Assembly (NCBI GenBank): GCA_000808095.1
Contig: CP009912.1
Location: 1 to 54,418 of the forward strand
Origin: Borreliella chilensis
GTDB taxonomy: Bacteria; Spirochaetota; Spirochaetia; Borreliales; Borreliaceae
Reading direction: 5' to 3'
Length of the DNA stretch: 54,418 bases
Of this stretch, positions 42,629 through 51,118 are shown piece after piece (position 1 is the stretch's first letter; each line of letters starts with the position of its first letter). A program made the translations under genes and the position numbers. The notes under the pieces were generated by a model. It was not told the origin of the DNA, made no database searches, and saw nothing but the letters and a program-made list of their open reading frames with translations.

Positions 42629-43008
42629 GCTAGGGGGTATCAAAGATTTTTCATTATGATTTTTAAATTTTTTTACTACTTTTGTATGAATTAAATACAT
42701 ATATACAATACTTTTTAGTATTTTGCCTTTGGTGTATTTATAGTTTGGTGTTAGAAGTAGTGGCGCTGTTTTAATTATTTTTCCAAAATTCTCAGCACCA
42801 TTCTTCTCTTTTTGTATTGATGCAAAGAATTTGCTTTGTACTAAGTGTATAGCATACTTTTAATTTTTCAGATTTATTAATAAAGGAGAACATCGAATAA
42901 AAAACGATGTTCCTTTGAATATATTAATATATTTAAATGTAAGCTTAAAATTTTAAATATTAACCTAATAAAATGCTTGCAAAATATTTAAATTATTTTG
43001 TTGTTTTA

Positions 43009-43227
43009 CTAGGCATCATCATCATCTTCTTCAGAATTGTAGTTGTCTTCTTCTTCTTCTTCCAGCACGGGTTTTGAGTCTGATTTTTTTTTGTTACAAT
43101 CTTGTTTTTCTTTAGGCGAGCCGTCCATCATTTTATTAAGAATAGAATCTATTAAAAATCCACGACCAATTGCGCTACAGGATATAATGAATACTGAAAA
43201 CGAAATAAGTATTATTTTTTTAACCAT
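43009..43227 (-). CDS. Small acidic lipoprotein (BBA59-like)
   Basis: 72 residues, ATG 43227 after AAGGAATGATTAA. Signal MVKKIILISFSVFIISC (Cys17). The mature part ends in a strongly acidic tail (EEEEEDNYNSEEDDDDA). The signal peptide is nearly the same as that of the next gene (P27), so the two share a leader sequence. The function is unknown. Confidence 0.75.
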   Translation of the reverse strand: MVKKIILISFSVFIISCSAIGRGFLIDSILNKMMDGSPKEKQDCNKKKSDSKPVLEEEEEDNYNSEEDDDDA

Positions 43228-43324
43228 TTAATCATTCCTTTAACCTAAGCAATTTAAATGTAATTATATATCATAAAATTTAATTTATCAATTAAATGGA
43301 TATTCTTTTAAAGCTTAATTCATT

Positions 43325-44074
43325 TTAAATATATTCTTTTTGAATAACTAATCTTAGCTTATTTATGTCTGTTAGTATTTCTAAGATTTGAGCAAAATTT
43401 TTACTCATTTTAAAGATTTGATTGTGAGGTGCAAGGTCCAATTCTATGCTATTTTCACTAATAGACACTTTGTTGTAATCTATTGAATGGTAATCTTTTT
43501 TGTTTTTTATTTGGAATCTATAGATAGGATTTAAGTATTTCTCACTTACATTATTTTTAATGAGATTTTTAAGATCCAGTAAAGCATAATTTTTAGGCTT
43601 TTGGGTATCATTTGGAGGATTAAGCATTATATTAATAATATTTTTTTTATTTTTTTTAATGTTGAAAATAAATAATAGTTCTTGTTTTTGGAAAAGATTT
43701 TCAATATTTTTGATCTCTTTAAGATTTTTTAAAGTTAAGCCTTTTGAGTCTAATAATTGTTTTCGTATTAGAATGCTCAAAGATTCCACTTTTCCTTTTG
43801 TAGATAAAATTTTATCCTCTGCTTTTTGAAATTCATTTTCTCTGTTAATGTTAAAATCAATAGCTAATGTTTTAATCGGATAGGTTTGTGAGTAGTATTT
43901 TTCAAAGCTTGTTGGGTTTTGATTTGACTCTCTTATTTCTATGCTTTGAATTGACACAGGGATTGTTCCTACTACATTTTTGGTGTTAGTAGTTTTTTGT
44001 TTTTCATTTTCAAATAGTAGATCACAGGACAATATCAAGGCACCTAGCGATATTAAAATTACCTTTTTAACCAT
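43325..44074 (-). CDS. P27-like surface lipoprotein (BBA60)
   Basis: 249 residues, ATG 44074 after AAGGAGTAATTAA. Signal MVKKVILISLGALILSC (Cys17). The mature part alternates basic helices and strands; the word STKGKVESLSILIRKQLLDSKGL is shared with the next gene. It corresponds to the P27 surface lipoprotein of lp54. Hosted role not established. Confidence 0.8.
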   Translation of the reverse strand: MVKKVILISLGALILSCDLLFENEKQKTTNTKNVVGTIPVSIQSIEIRESNQNPTSFEKYYSQTYPIKTLAIDFNINRENEFQKAEDKILSTKGKVESLSILIRKQLLDSKGLTLKNLKEIKNIENLFQKQELLFIFNIKKNKKNIINIMLNPPNDTQKPKNYALLDLKNLIKNNVSEKYLNPIYRFQIKNKKDYHSIDYNKVSISENSIELDLAPHNQIFKMSKNFAQILEILTDINKLRLVIQKEYI

Positions 44075-44436
44075 TTAATTACTCCTTATCCTTTAATACA
44101 TTTATTATAAACTATTGTACGTATTAATAGTGATTTTAGTTTTATTGGATTAAAAAACATAAAAGGATAGGCAGTAATTTTTACAAAAAGAAGTTCTCTA
44201 ATGCAACATAAGAACTTCTTTGGAGGTAGTTAAAAAGTAGCTCTAAGTTTTTGTTATATCGATTATTTAATAAGCTACAGTTTAGAAACAGTATTGCAGA
44301 TACTTCTAAATATAGCTCACATTTGAAAAAGTCGAATTTTTGTTTGTTTAAATCCAAACAAAGAGGGCTCGAAGTGAATCCTCTTTGAAACATGTGTGGG
44401 AAGTGTTTAATAAGTTTAATTTTTTATTTCTTTTGA
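44075..44436. other. Gap with two terminator hairpins
   Basis: No gene is seen. AAAGAAGTTCT (44187-44197) pairs with 44211-44221, and CAAAGAGG (44359-44366) pairs with CCTCTTTG (44380-44387). Both can end minus-strand transcription from the BBA61-like gene. A 70-codon minus frame here spans both hairpins and has no ribosome site. Confidence 0.55.
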
Positions 44437-45123
44437 TTATTTTATGAATTCTTTTAGTTTGGAAGTATTAGTTAGTATTTCTATTGTATTGTAAATGTTT
44501 TGACTTACTTTAAGATAATATTTTTTATTAGAATAAGGGGAATAAATAAGCTTAATTTTACCCAGGCCTTTTTTAAATTTGGTAAAGTTGAGATATTTCC
44601 AACTGTAATTGGTTGATACATAAAATGAGCTGCCAAATTGCAAATCGCCGGATTTGTCTTTGTTTGTAATTGCTTTGTTTATGCTTGATAAACTGTGATA
44701 ATGAAACAGTGGCATTAAATTAATCACCTTTTTTTGTTTATCTTCGAAATTTAAACAGCATCTTATGTAATTATTCTCATAAAAGTTAATAAAATCTTTG
44801 TGGTTTTTTAATTTGAGCAGGTTTTTTAAACCTTTTTTATCCATATTATTTTTGTGAGCCAATATGCTTATTGATTTTAGTTTTCCTTTTGTGAGTGTAA
44901 TTTTGTCGTATTGGTCTAAATATTGTGCTTCTGATTTTATTTCAATTGTTGCATTTGAGTCCGTATTGTAGGTTCTAATGTAAAATTGCGAACAAAGAAT
45001 AGGATTTAAAGGTTTTGTATATTTACTTTTGTAAATTAGATTATTTTTAAATGAATTCACATTGTCTCTTGTAATATTAGAATTGTTTAATTTCTTTTTA
45101 AAAAAACTCAAAGTTGTGTACAT
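44437..45123 (-). CDS. BBA61-like paralogue of P27 without signal peptide
   Basis: 228 residues, ATG 45123; a stop codon lies just upstream in frame, so no hidden signal exists. LTKGKLKSISILAHKNNMDKKGLKNLLKLKNH matches the P27 segment STKGKVESLSILIRKQLLDSKGL. The protein is therefore a P27 paralogue predicted to stay in the cytoplasm, or a truncated copy. GAGGAA lies 17 bases before the ATG, too far to be a good ribosome site. Confidence 0.65.
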   Translation of the reverse strand: MYTTLSFFKKKLNNSNITRDNVNSFKNNLIYKSKYTKPLNPILCSQFYIRTYNTDSNATIEIKSEAQYLDQYDKITLTKGKLKSISILAHKNNMDKKGLKNLLKLKNHKDFINFYENNYIRCCLNFEDKQKKVINLMPLFHYHSLSSINKAITNKDKSGDLQFGSSFYVSTNYSWKYLNFTKFKKGLGKIKLIYSPYSNKKYYLKVSQNIYNTIEILTNTSKLKEFIK

Positions 45124-45305
45124 ATAATTATTTAATTATTCCTCAGCCCAAATTTATTTAAATAAGATATCATTTTATATATATTTTATCAATAGTTTTA
45201 AAATCATTTTATAATTTTTTATTAAAACAAAAAAACTAATTGATATTGATTATTTTATGATTATATTTTAATATGGTATAAATTTTAAATAAGGAGAATT
45301 AAATA

Positions 45306-45485
45306 ATGACAAAATTAATGTATGCTGTATTTTTGAGTGCAATATTATTTGTTGCTTGCGAAACTACAAGAATTTCAGATGAGATGGAAAGCATCAAAAC
45401 TGACGATTCAAAAGTTACAACTCCAATGACAGATAAATCTATGAAATCAACTCCACAACCTATGATGAAGACAATGAAAAAGTAA
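45306..45485 (+). CDS. lp6.6: Lp6.6 lipoprotein (BBA62)
   Basis: 59 residues. ATG 45306 follows ATAAGGAGAATTAAATA. It begins MTKLMYAVFLSAILFVAC (Cys18) and ends with a methionine- and lysine-rich tail (KSTPQPMMKTMKK). Lp6.6 is an abundant small lipoprotein of the inner leaflet of the outer membrane, made in ticks and culture and repressed by RpoS in mammals; it is found in outer-membrane protein complexes. A TATAAA box stands at 45277-45282. Confidence 0.93.
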   Translation: MTKLMYAVFLSAILFVACETTRISDEMESIKTDDSKVTTPMTDKSMKSTPQPMMKTMKK

Positions 45486-45537
45486 TTTTTATTACTTTTA
45501 TATGGGTTTAGAAAGAACACTGACAATAATTTTTTAT

Positions 45538-45572
45538 AAAACTTTTTTAATAAATCTTATTAAAAAAGTTTT
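45538..45572 (+). terminator. Terminator after lp6.6
   Basis: AAAACTTTTTTAATAA (45538-45553) pairs perfectly with 45557-45572, loop ATC. Confidence 0.75.
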
Positions 45573-45669
45573 TAGTTTTTAATTTTTTTCAAAAACAAAC
45601 ATTTTGTTTTACCGGTAAATATTATTGCTCTAAACAATAATGTTCTTAGCAAGAAAGATTAAATATAAA

Positions 45670-45705
45670 AAAAGGGGAGGGATTGTTAACAATCCCTCCC
45701 CTTTT
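45670..45705 (-). terminator. Terminator of the BBA64-like gene
   Basis: A perfect 36-base palindrome (18-base arms) with a GGGGAGGG core and flanking T, 16 bases past the stop codon on the minus strand. It may also stop read-through from lp6.6. Confidence 0.85.
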
Positions 45706-45720
45706 AATCGTAAACCAATA

Positions 45721-46704
45721 TTATTGAATTGGAGCAAGAATATTGGTGGTTGTGTTTACTAGATTTAAAATTAAAGTTTGAATAGCTGCGAATTTAGCTT
45801 TTGGATTTTTCAATTGTATGTTGTCGTTTAATTTTGAAATGTTATTTCTTAATTCAGGGTTATTATTGTATTCCTTAATAATGTTATCTACATCTTTTAG
45901 CCACTCTTCTTTTAGTGTTGTAAGTTTATTAAAATCATAGTAGAGTGTTTTCAAATTAGGTTTGCTTAGATTTTGTAGCCTGTGTCTTACATACATTATT
46001 TTTGCGCTTATTTCTTCTATTGATAATTGAATGCTAAAACCTCTGTTTATGAGAGTTTCTTTAACTAAACTTAGGTAGTTTGAATCTTGGCTGAGTTTAG
46101 ATAAAATTTTTCCAAGGTTTACAATAGTGCCTTCGTTGTAATTTAAAGATGTGTAAAGCATTCTTCTTTCAGTTAGATATTCTTCTTCGTCAAAATGTAT
46201 TGTTGAGCCGGCATTGAAAATTATTTTACTAAATATGTCTTTTTTCATTCCAAATTGGTCATCAGGTTCATCCCTGTTAGAATCAAATTCGCTTATTTTA
46301 ATAATATTCGCAGATCTATCTATTATTTTTTGTATTAGCTCTTGAGCTTCAGGATCCAATGTTTGTTTTGGGGCCTTGGATTTAGCATTAGCATTAGCAT
46401 TAGCATTAGCATTGCCCTTATTGGGTTGTTGTAAAGCTGCTAAATTTGGGTTGTTAGCAATATTGCCAGCTGCGATTTGTGGTGGATTGTTTAGAGCATC
46501 AATTGCAACAAGCAAATCATCTATTTTTGGTTCTTCATTTTGAGTATTTTGAGACACTTCTTCGGTGCCGGGTAAGTCATTTTCGTTTTCAAATTTTTTT
46601 GTCTTTTTGTCATTATCTTTGTTGCCTTCGAATGAGCAAGAAAGCATAATGAGCACAGTTAATATGAGCAATAAAAATATTGCAGTTAATTTATTTTTTT
46701 TCAA
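45721..46704 (-). CDS. P35-family lipoprotein BBA64-like (PF54)
   Basis: 327 residues from TTG 46704, behind GAAGGATAAC. Signal ends in LIMLSC. A long linker follows, with an Asn-Ala repeat (NANANANANA), then the PF54 helical domain with DQFGMKKDIF, RRMLYTSLNYNEGTIVNLGKIL and EEWLKDVDNI. BBA64 of B. burgdorferi is a surface lipoprotein needed for transmission by tick bite and is induced during feeding. First of six PF54 genes here by coordinate, last in transcription order. Confidence 0.85.
   Translation of the reverse strand: MKKNKLTAIFLLLILTVLIMLSCSFEGNKDNDKKTKKFENENDLPGTEEVSQNTQNEEPKIDDLLVAIDALNNPPQIAAGNIANNPNLAALQQPNKGNANANANANAKSKAPKQTLDPEAQELIQKIIDRSANIIKISEFDSNRDEPDDQFGMKKDIFSKIIFNAGSTIHFDEEEYLTERRMLYTSLNYNEGTIVNLGKILSKLSQDSNYLSLVKETLINRGFSIQLSIEEISAKIMYVRHRLQNLSKPNLKTLYYDFNKLTTLKEEWLKDVDNIIKEYNNNPELRNNISKLNDNIQLKNPKAKFAAIQTLILNLVNTTTNILAPIQ
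46384..46413 (-). repeat. Six-base repeat coding for Asn-Ala in the BBA64-like gene
   Basis: About five copies of AGCATT in a row code for alternating Asn and Ala in the linker. The copy number can change in steps of two residues without breaking the frame. Confidence 0.85.
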
Positions 46705-46782
46705 AATGTTATCCTTCAATAAAAATTTTAAGTAATTAATATTAATTAATAATTTTAATTACCTAATTAATAACTTTAATTC

Positions 46783-46838
46783 AAAATTTATATTGTACAA
46801 TATAAATTTTTTAAAAAAAGAGAGCTTTTGCTCTCTTT
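46783..46838 (-). promoter_or_regulatory. Palindrome upstream of BBA64 and terminator of BBA65
   Basis: A perfect 28-base palindrome (46783-46810, AAAATTTATATTGT and its complement) lies about 80 bases before the BBA64-like start. Next to it AAAGAGAGC (46817-46825), loop TTTT, GCTCTCTTT (46830-46838) is the terminator of the BBA65-like gene. Confidence 0.7.
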
Positions 46839-46879
46839 GGATACAAGGGTTTATATTTTTTGGGAATTTTTAATTATTA

Positions 46880-47722
46880 TTATTTTTTAAATAATGTGTC
46901 TAAGTAAAATAGTGTTTGCTCAGATTTTGAGCAAAGAGAAATCATTTTGTCTGTATATATTTGATGGATATGGTCTTTTAGCTTTTCTGTGTTGCTTTGT
47001 AGTTCTAAGGTAGCGTTTGAACTTTTTATTAATGTTTCTATTGTTTTTATCCATTCTTTTTTTATTTCGATTAGTTCAATCATTGCAGCACAGATTTCTT
47101 TTAAAGTATTTTGATTAAAATCATTTTCTTTTAGTGTATCCATTTTGATTGCTAAATCTTCAAGAGCAACTTCAAATCTTTGTTGAATTCTTATTCCCCC
47201 CGATATTTTTTTTATTGTCTCGTGGGCTTTTGGATTCTTGTAGAGCTTGTTTACAATTTCTGCTAAATTAAATATGTCAGTAGTGTTGTAGCCTAGTGAT
47301 GAGTAAAATTGTCTTCTCATTTTTTGGGATTCTATTAGGCTTGAGTTCATTTTTTCTCTGTGTTTTTGTCCGCTTTGAGAGTTTATTTTGTAAACATTAA
47401 TTAGTTCAAACATGCTATTTTTTAGCCCAAATTGACTAGGTATTTCTGTTTGAAGCTTGTCTCTTTTTATTATTGCCATTTCTCTTGCCAAGATTTCAAA
47501 GAGTTCGTCAATTAGGTCTGCTTCGTCTTTGCTTTGGTTCTTTAAGTCTTGTGTAGATCCTAAATGTTCTTGCTCTTTTATATCTTTTTGAGGATTTAAT
47601 TCATCGTTTTTTGTTTCTGTAAAACTTGCTACTTTAGTTTGACTGTCTTCGTGGTTTAGCTTACAAGAAAACAATGTTATTATTCCTAATGTTATAAATA
47701 TCGATAATTTTGCTTTATTCAA
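46880..47722 (-). CDS. PF54 lipoprotein BBA65-like
   Basis: 280 residues, TTG 47722 after AAAGGATAAAATT. Signal ends in ITLFSC (Cys20). Linker of about 50 residues, then the PF54 core: SQFGLKNSMFELINVY, RRQFYSSLGYNTTDIFNLAEIVNKLY, KKEWIKTIETLI. The family folds as a five- to seven-helix bundle; CspA, its best-known member, binds complement factor H. What BBA65 binds is not known. Confidence 0.85.
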   Translation of the reverse strand: MNKAKLSIFITLGIITLFSCKLNHEDSQTKVASFTETKNDELNPQKDIKEQEHLGSTQDLKNQSKDEADLIDELFEILAREMAIIKRDKLQTEIPSQFGLKNSMFELINVYKINSQSGQKHREKMNSSLIESQKMRRQFYSSLGYNTTDIFNLAEIVNKLYKNPKAHETIKKISGGIRIQQRFEVALEDLAIKMDTLKENDFNQNTLKEICAAMIELIEIKKEWIKTIETLIKSSNATLELQSNTEKLKDHIHQIYTDKMISLCSKSEQTLFYLDTLFKK

Positions 47723-47895
47723 AATTTTATCCTTTAATAAAAATTTTAAGTAATTTTTATTATTTAAAAATAATACTTAATGATTTAAATTTAGTTCAAA
47801 TTTGAAATTGAACAATAATAAAAAAGAAAAGATTAGATCTCTTCTTTTTTAAAAGCGTTGTAAAAATAGTTTATTTTTGTTATTTAAATAAATTA

Positions 47896-49101
47896 TTAAA
47901 ATTCTGTTATTTCAATGTACATGTCAAGAACAGATTGTCGAGCATTTTGCATTTTATCTAAATATTTGGTTTGAATGTATTCTGCTAAAGATTTTGGATT
48001 TTTTAAGCTTGAATTAGAGTTTGCATTAGTAATAAGGGTATCAATGTATTTTGACCATTCTTTTTTTTGAGCCAATATTGTATTGAATTTTAAGTCAAGC
48101 TCTTTTAGCTTAATGTCAAAATCAAAGCTTCTAATTTTATTGTTTAAGTATTCTTTGCTTAATATCTCAATTTTTTTATCTAGCTCTTTTATTGCAAGTT
48201 CAAAAGAAATTTGTATGCCAAGTCCTGATATTATTAAGGATCTGATTAAATTATGATTTTGGTCTTCCTTGTAAAGGGTTTCCATTATTGATCCAAATTG
48301 TTCAATTTTTAATTGATCAAAGTCCATAATTGCATAGAATTTGTTTCTTTCATTTTCTGCTTCTGGTGTGTTAGAGCTAAGTTTTGGTGCGTAGCTTCGA
48401 TCAAAAACCGAAATATTTGAAATAACATCTATTAAAGTAAATGCAGAGTCTTTCATTTTAAATTGATCGTAAGTTTCTCTAAATCCTTTGTTGTTTTCCA
48501 GTTTAATTTTTTCTTCAGAAATCTTTTTGAGAATTTTATTTTTCAGAGTTTGTGATTTGCCGATTTGTTTATAAGATGTTTGGATAAAGTTTGGTTTAGT
48601 TTGTTTGAAGATTGTAGGAAAATTGTCAATTTGTGTACTTTTTAAGTTTGGGCCTATTGGTGGCTGACTTAAATTGTAATTTGAATTTTGGTTTTGAAAT
48701 TTTCCAATCTTTTGGTTAGGAGTTTTTGTAATTATGGGCGCAGTTGTAGCTATTTGAGTAGATGTTGTTTGTTTTTGTGGTACAATTTCTATTTTTGTTG
48801 CTACAATCTTTGTATTTTTTTCGTATGGACCTGATGGATTTGCTTTGTGTTGCAGAATTCGCAATTCTTTATTTTTTGTTGGTTGTAGTTGTTTTTGAGA
48901 TGCTTCTATTTTATTATTGTTTGTTTGGTCATTCTTATTGTTTGAGCTTGTGTTGATAGTGATTATTGCCTGATCATTTGTTGTACTATTGAGAAGTTCT
49001 TCTACTTTGTTTTTATACCCTTTGCTTAGATTAGCATCAATTGTGCAAGAAGACAAAAACAAGGCTATTAGCTTTAAATATATTAATGATTTAGTTTTCA
49101 A
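47896..49101 (-). CDS. PF54 lipoprotein BBA66-like
   Basis: 401 residues, TTG 49101 after GAGGAATAAC. Signal ends in FLSSC (Cys19). It has the longest linker of the group (about 20-205, rich in T, N, Q and P; probably extended), then the PF54 domain with YDQFKMKDSAFTLIDVI, NKFYAIMDFDQLKIEQFGSIMETLY and KKEWSKYIDTLI. B. burgdorferi BBA66 is induced at transmission and contributes to infection by tick bite. Confidence 0.85.
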   Translation of the reverse strand: MKTKSLIYLKLIALFLSSCTIDANLSKGYKNKVEELLNSTTNDQAIITINTSSNNKNDQTNNNKIEASQKQLQPTKNKELRILQHKANPSGPYEKNTKIVATKIEIVPQKQTTSTQIATTAPIITKTPNQKIGKFQNQNSNYNLSQPPIGPNLKSTQIDNFPTIFKQTKPNFIQTSYKQIGKSQTLKNKILKKISEEKIKLENNKGFRETYDQFKMKDSAFTLIDVISNISVFDRSYAPKLSSNTPEAENERNKFYAIMDFDQLKIEQFGSIMETLYKEDQNHNLIRSLIISGLGIQISFELAIKELDKKIEILSKEYLNNKIRSFDFDIKLKELDLKFNTILAQKKEWSKYIDTLITNANSNSSLKNPKSLAEYIQTKYLDKMQNARQSVLDMYIEITEF

Positions 49102-49221
49102 AATGTTATTCCTCGGTAACTTTTTAATAAATTTTAATAATCAAAATTAATTAAAATTTAAAATTAATTATTAATTATTAAAAATTTAGTTCAAATTAAA
49201 CAATATTCAATAAGTATAAAC

Positions 49222-49254
49222 AAAAAAAAGAGCAAGAGATTTGCTCTTTTTTTT
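49222..49254 (-). terminator. Terminator of the 49260-49940 gene
   Basis: A run of eight A plus GAGCAA (49222-49235) pairs with TTGCTC plus eight T (49241-49254). Confidence 0.8.
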
Positions 49255-49259
49255 TGTGA

Positions 49260-49940
49260 TCACAAGTTTTCCTGTAACTCTCTTCCAATTTCTATCATTA
49301 AATCGTAAATTTCATTTGAGTCTGGCTTTAATGTATTCTCATAGGTTGTTTTTATGTAAGCTTTTAAATCTTCAATTTTTTCTTGAAGATTTTTATTATC
49401 ATTGTATGTAATAATAATTTTGTCTATATTTTTGATCCATTGTTGTTGCATTCCCAGAATTTTATTGAGTTTATTTTTAATGTCATTTAATTTTTCTTTG
49501 CTATTAAAATTAATCAGGTCGTCTTTTCTTTTACTGATGTCAAGAACAGCTATTTCTAGTGGATTTTGTACAAAGATTGATCCTCTGTCAATTATTGCCC
49601 TAATCAAAGTTTTAAGTTCATCTTTGTTGGTATCAAATTTGTTTAAAATTTCTATTAGGCTTGTAATTCTTATTTTATTGTATTCAAGAGATGAATAGAA
49701 CTGTCTTCTGTAATCTTTGCTCAGATCATCATTTTTTTGAATATTAAGAAAAATTTTTTTTACTTGCTCAGAGGTTAATTCTTCTTCTTTTTTATCACTT
49801 TCTATTTTTTCTACTAAGGGTTTGATTATTTTATCTATTTTTTCGACAAGTGTTTGTTTTGAGCTAGTAAATAAACCGCATGAGAACGACAGCAATGTTA
49901 TTGCTGTTAGGCTAGTAACTGCCAATCTGTTTTTTTTCAC
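49260..49940 (-). CDS. PF54 lipoprotein in the variable (CspA-locus) slot
   Basis: 226 residues, GTG 49940 after AAAGGAGAAG. Signal ends in LLSFSC (Cys21). It has almost no linker and lacks the DQFG motif, but keeps RRQFYSSLEYNKIRITSLIEIL and QQWIKNIDKII. By position directly after BBA66 it occupies the place of cspA/BBA68 in B31, whose product binds factor H. Sequence alone does not say whether it is a factor H binder. Helix C-terminus EIGRELQENL. Confidence 0.8.
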   Translation of the reverse strand: MKKNRLAVTSLTAITLLSFSCGLFTSSKQTLVEKIDKIIKPLVEKIESDKKEEELTSEQVKKIFLNIQKNDDLSKDYRRQFYSSLEYNKIRITSLIEILNKFDTNKDELKTLIRAIIDRGSIFVQNPLEIAVLDISKRKDDLINFNSKEKLNDIKNKLNKILGMQQQWIKNIDKIIITYNDNKNLQEKIEDLKAYIKTTYENTLKPDSNEIYDLMIEIGRELQENL

Positions 49941-50025
49941 AATCTTCTCCTTTTATAAAAATGTATCTTAAGTTGTTTAATTCTAAATTTGTGCGAAAAC
50001 AAAAATATTTTAGCCTTAACATATT

Positions 50026-50742
50026 TTAATTTTGAATTCCAGGCATTGTTAAAGCTGGCAAATTGTAACGAGGATTTAATATTTCTTTTATTTTGGTAGT
50101 AGCAGATGTTGTGTCATATTTTTCTAATTTTATTGTATATCTAATGTGTTCTGCTAGTCTGTCGGCATCGTCTTTAATTTCTTCTAAATTTTCGTTGTAG
50201 TTAAGAATAATCTCATCTATCTTTTTGATCCAATTTTTTTTTATTTCAAAAAGTTCTTTTATTGTAGTCTCAAGAGTTTTTAGATTTTCTTTGCCTAGTC
50301 TTTTTAATTCGTCTTTATCATCAGATATTTTTAAAATTGTTTCTTCAAGGTTTTCTTGAATGTTAAAAAATCCTATTTTGACAACTTCTTCTATTAGTTG
50401 GTGGTGCTGTTGTTTGTAAAGTTGTGTGAGTATTTTCCCAAAATTTACAATTCTTGTTGTATTGTAATCCAGTGAAGAGTAGAATAATCTTCTCTCATTG
50501 TTTTTTGAGTCTGAGCTGAGTTTTGAAAGTTTAAGCGAGGTTGTATCTGTGTTAAAGACTGAATGTTTCATTCCAAATTGATCAGCAGCTTCAGTTTTTT
50601 CTTTGTCTTGTTCTACTTTTTCTTTAAATCTTTTTATTTCTGTTGAAATTCTTTGGGTTATTGTTCCTTGGAATAAACTACAAGAGTACAAAAGAAGTGT
50701 TGTAATGACAATATTGGTTAATATTAGTCCATTTTTTTTCAA
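50026..50742 (-). CDS. PF54 lipoprotein, second variable member
   Basis: 238 residues, TTG 50742 after AAAGGAGAATA. Signal ends in LLLYSC (Cys21). Short coiled linker (TEIKRFKEKVEQDKEKTE), then AADQFGMKHSVF, RRLFYSSLDYNTTRIVNFGKILTQLY and KKNWIKKIDEIIL. It ends with an unusual proline-rich tail (NLPALTMPGIQN). It and the 49260 gene replace the five-gene BBA68-BBA72 stretch of B31. Confidence 0.8.
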   Translation of the reverse strand: MKKNGLILTNIVITTLLLYSCSLFQGTITQRISTEIKRFKEKVEQDKEKTEAADQFGMKHSVFNTDTTSLKLSKLSSDSKNNERRLFYSSLDYNTTRIVNFGKILTQLYKQQHHQLIEEVVKIGFFNIQENLEETILKISDDKDELKRLGKENLKTLETTIKELFEIKKNWIKKIDEIILNYNENLEEIKDDADRLAEHIRYTIKLEKYDTTSATTKIKEILNPRYNLPALTMPGIQN

Positions 50743-51105
50743 AATATTCTCCTTTGATAAAAAAAATAATAATGCTGATACAAATTAATTTTTAGTACAT
50801 ATTACAAATGTATCTCAAATTATTTAAAGTTTAAGTTTAAACTTTAAATAAAAATTAAAAGACATTGTTGGTTTTTTGGATTTAGATTAAATGAGTTTAA
50901 AAAAATAGAAAAATTAACTTCTCTTTTAAAAATATTAAGAACAATATATTAATTTTTTGTTTATATTAGTAATTTTAGCTATTTGTATATTTTATTTTTT
51001 CTCTTGGGCTTTGATGTTCTTACTAATTGTTTTCTAATGTTAATTCTGTAATATTGATCTTGATTTTGTAATATTTTAGTAATTCTTTAATTCATACACT
51101 ACTAA
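50743..51105. other. Gap between variable PF54 genes
   Basis: No gene. A perfect 13-base stem (50821-50833 with 50838-50850, loop AGTT) lies about 80 bases before the 50026-50742 gene start, at the same distance as palindromes before BBA64. The remainder is AT-rich and may be the scar of lost PF54 genes. Confidence 0.5.
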
Positions 51106-51118
51106 TTAGTAGTGTATG
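51093..51118 (-). terminator. Palindrome overlapping the end of the BBA73-like gene
   Basis: A perfect 26-base palindrome (CATACACTACTAA and its complement) includes the last codons and stop of the BBA73-like gene. It may end transcription or protect the mRNA. Confidence 0.6.

Noticed and set aside
44181..44393. 70-codon minus-strand frame
   Set aside because: It spans two terminator hairpins and lacks a ribosome site.
45299..45526. 75-codon minus-strand frame opposite lp6.6
   Set aside because: It is the shadow of the well-known 59-residue Lp6.6 gene, which has the signal peptide and the ribosome site.
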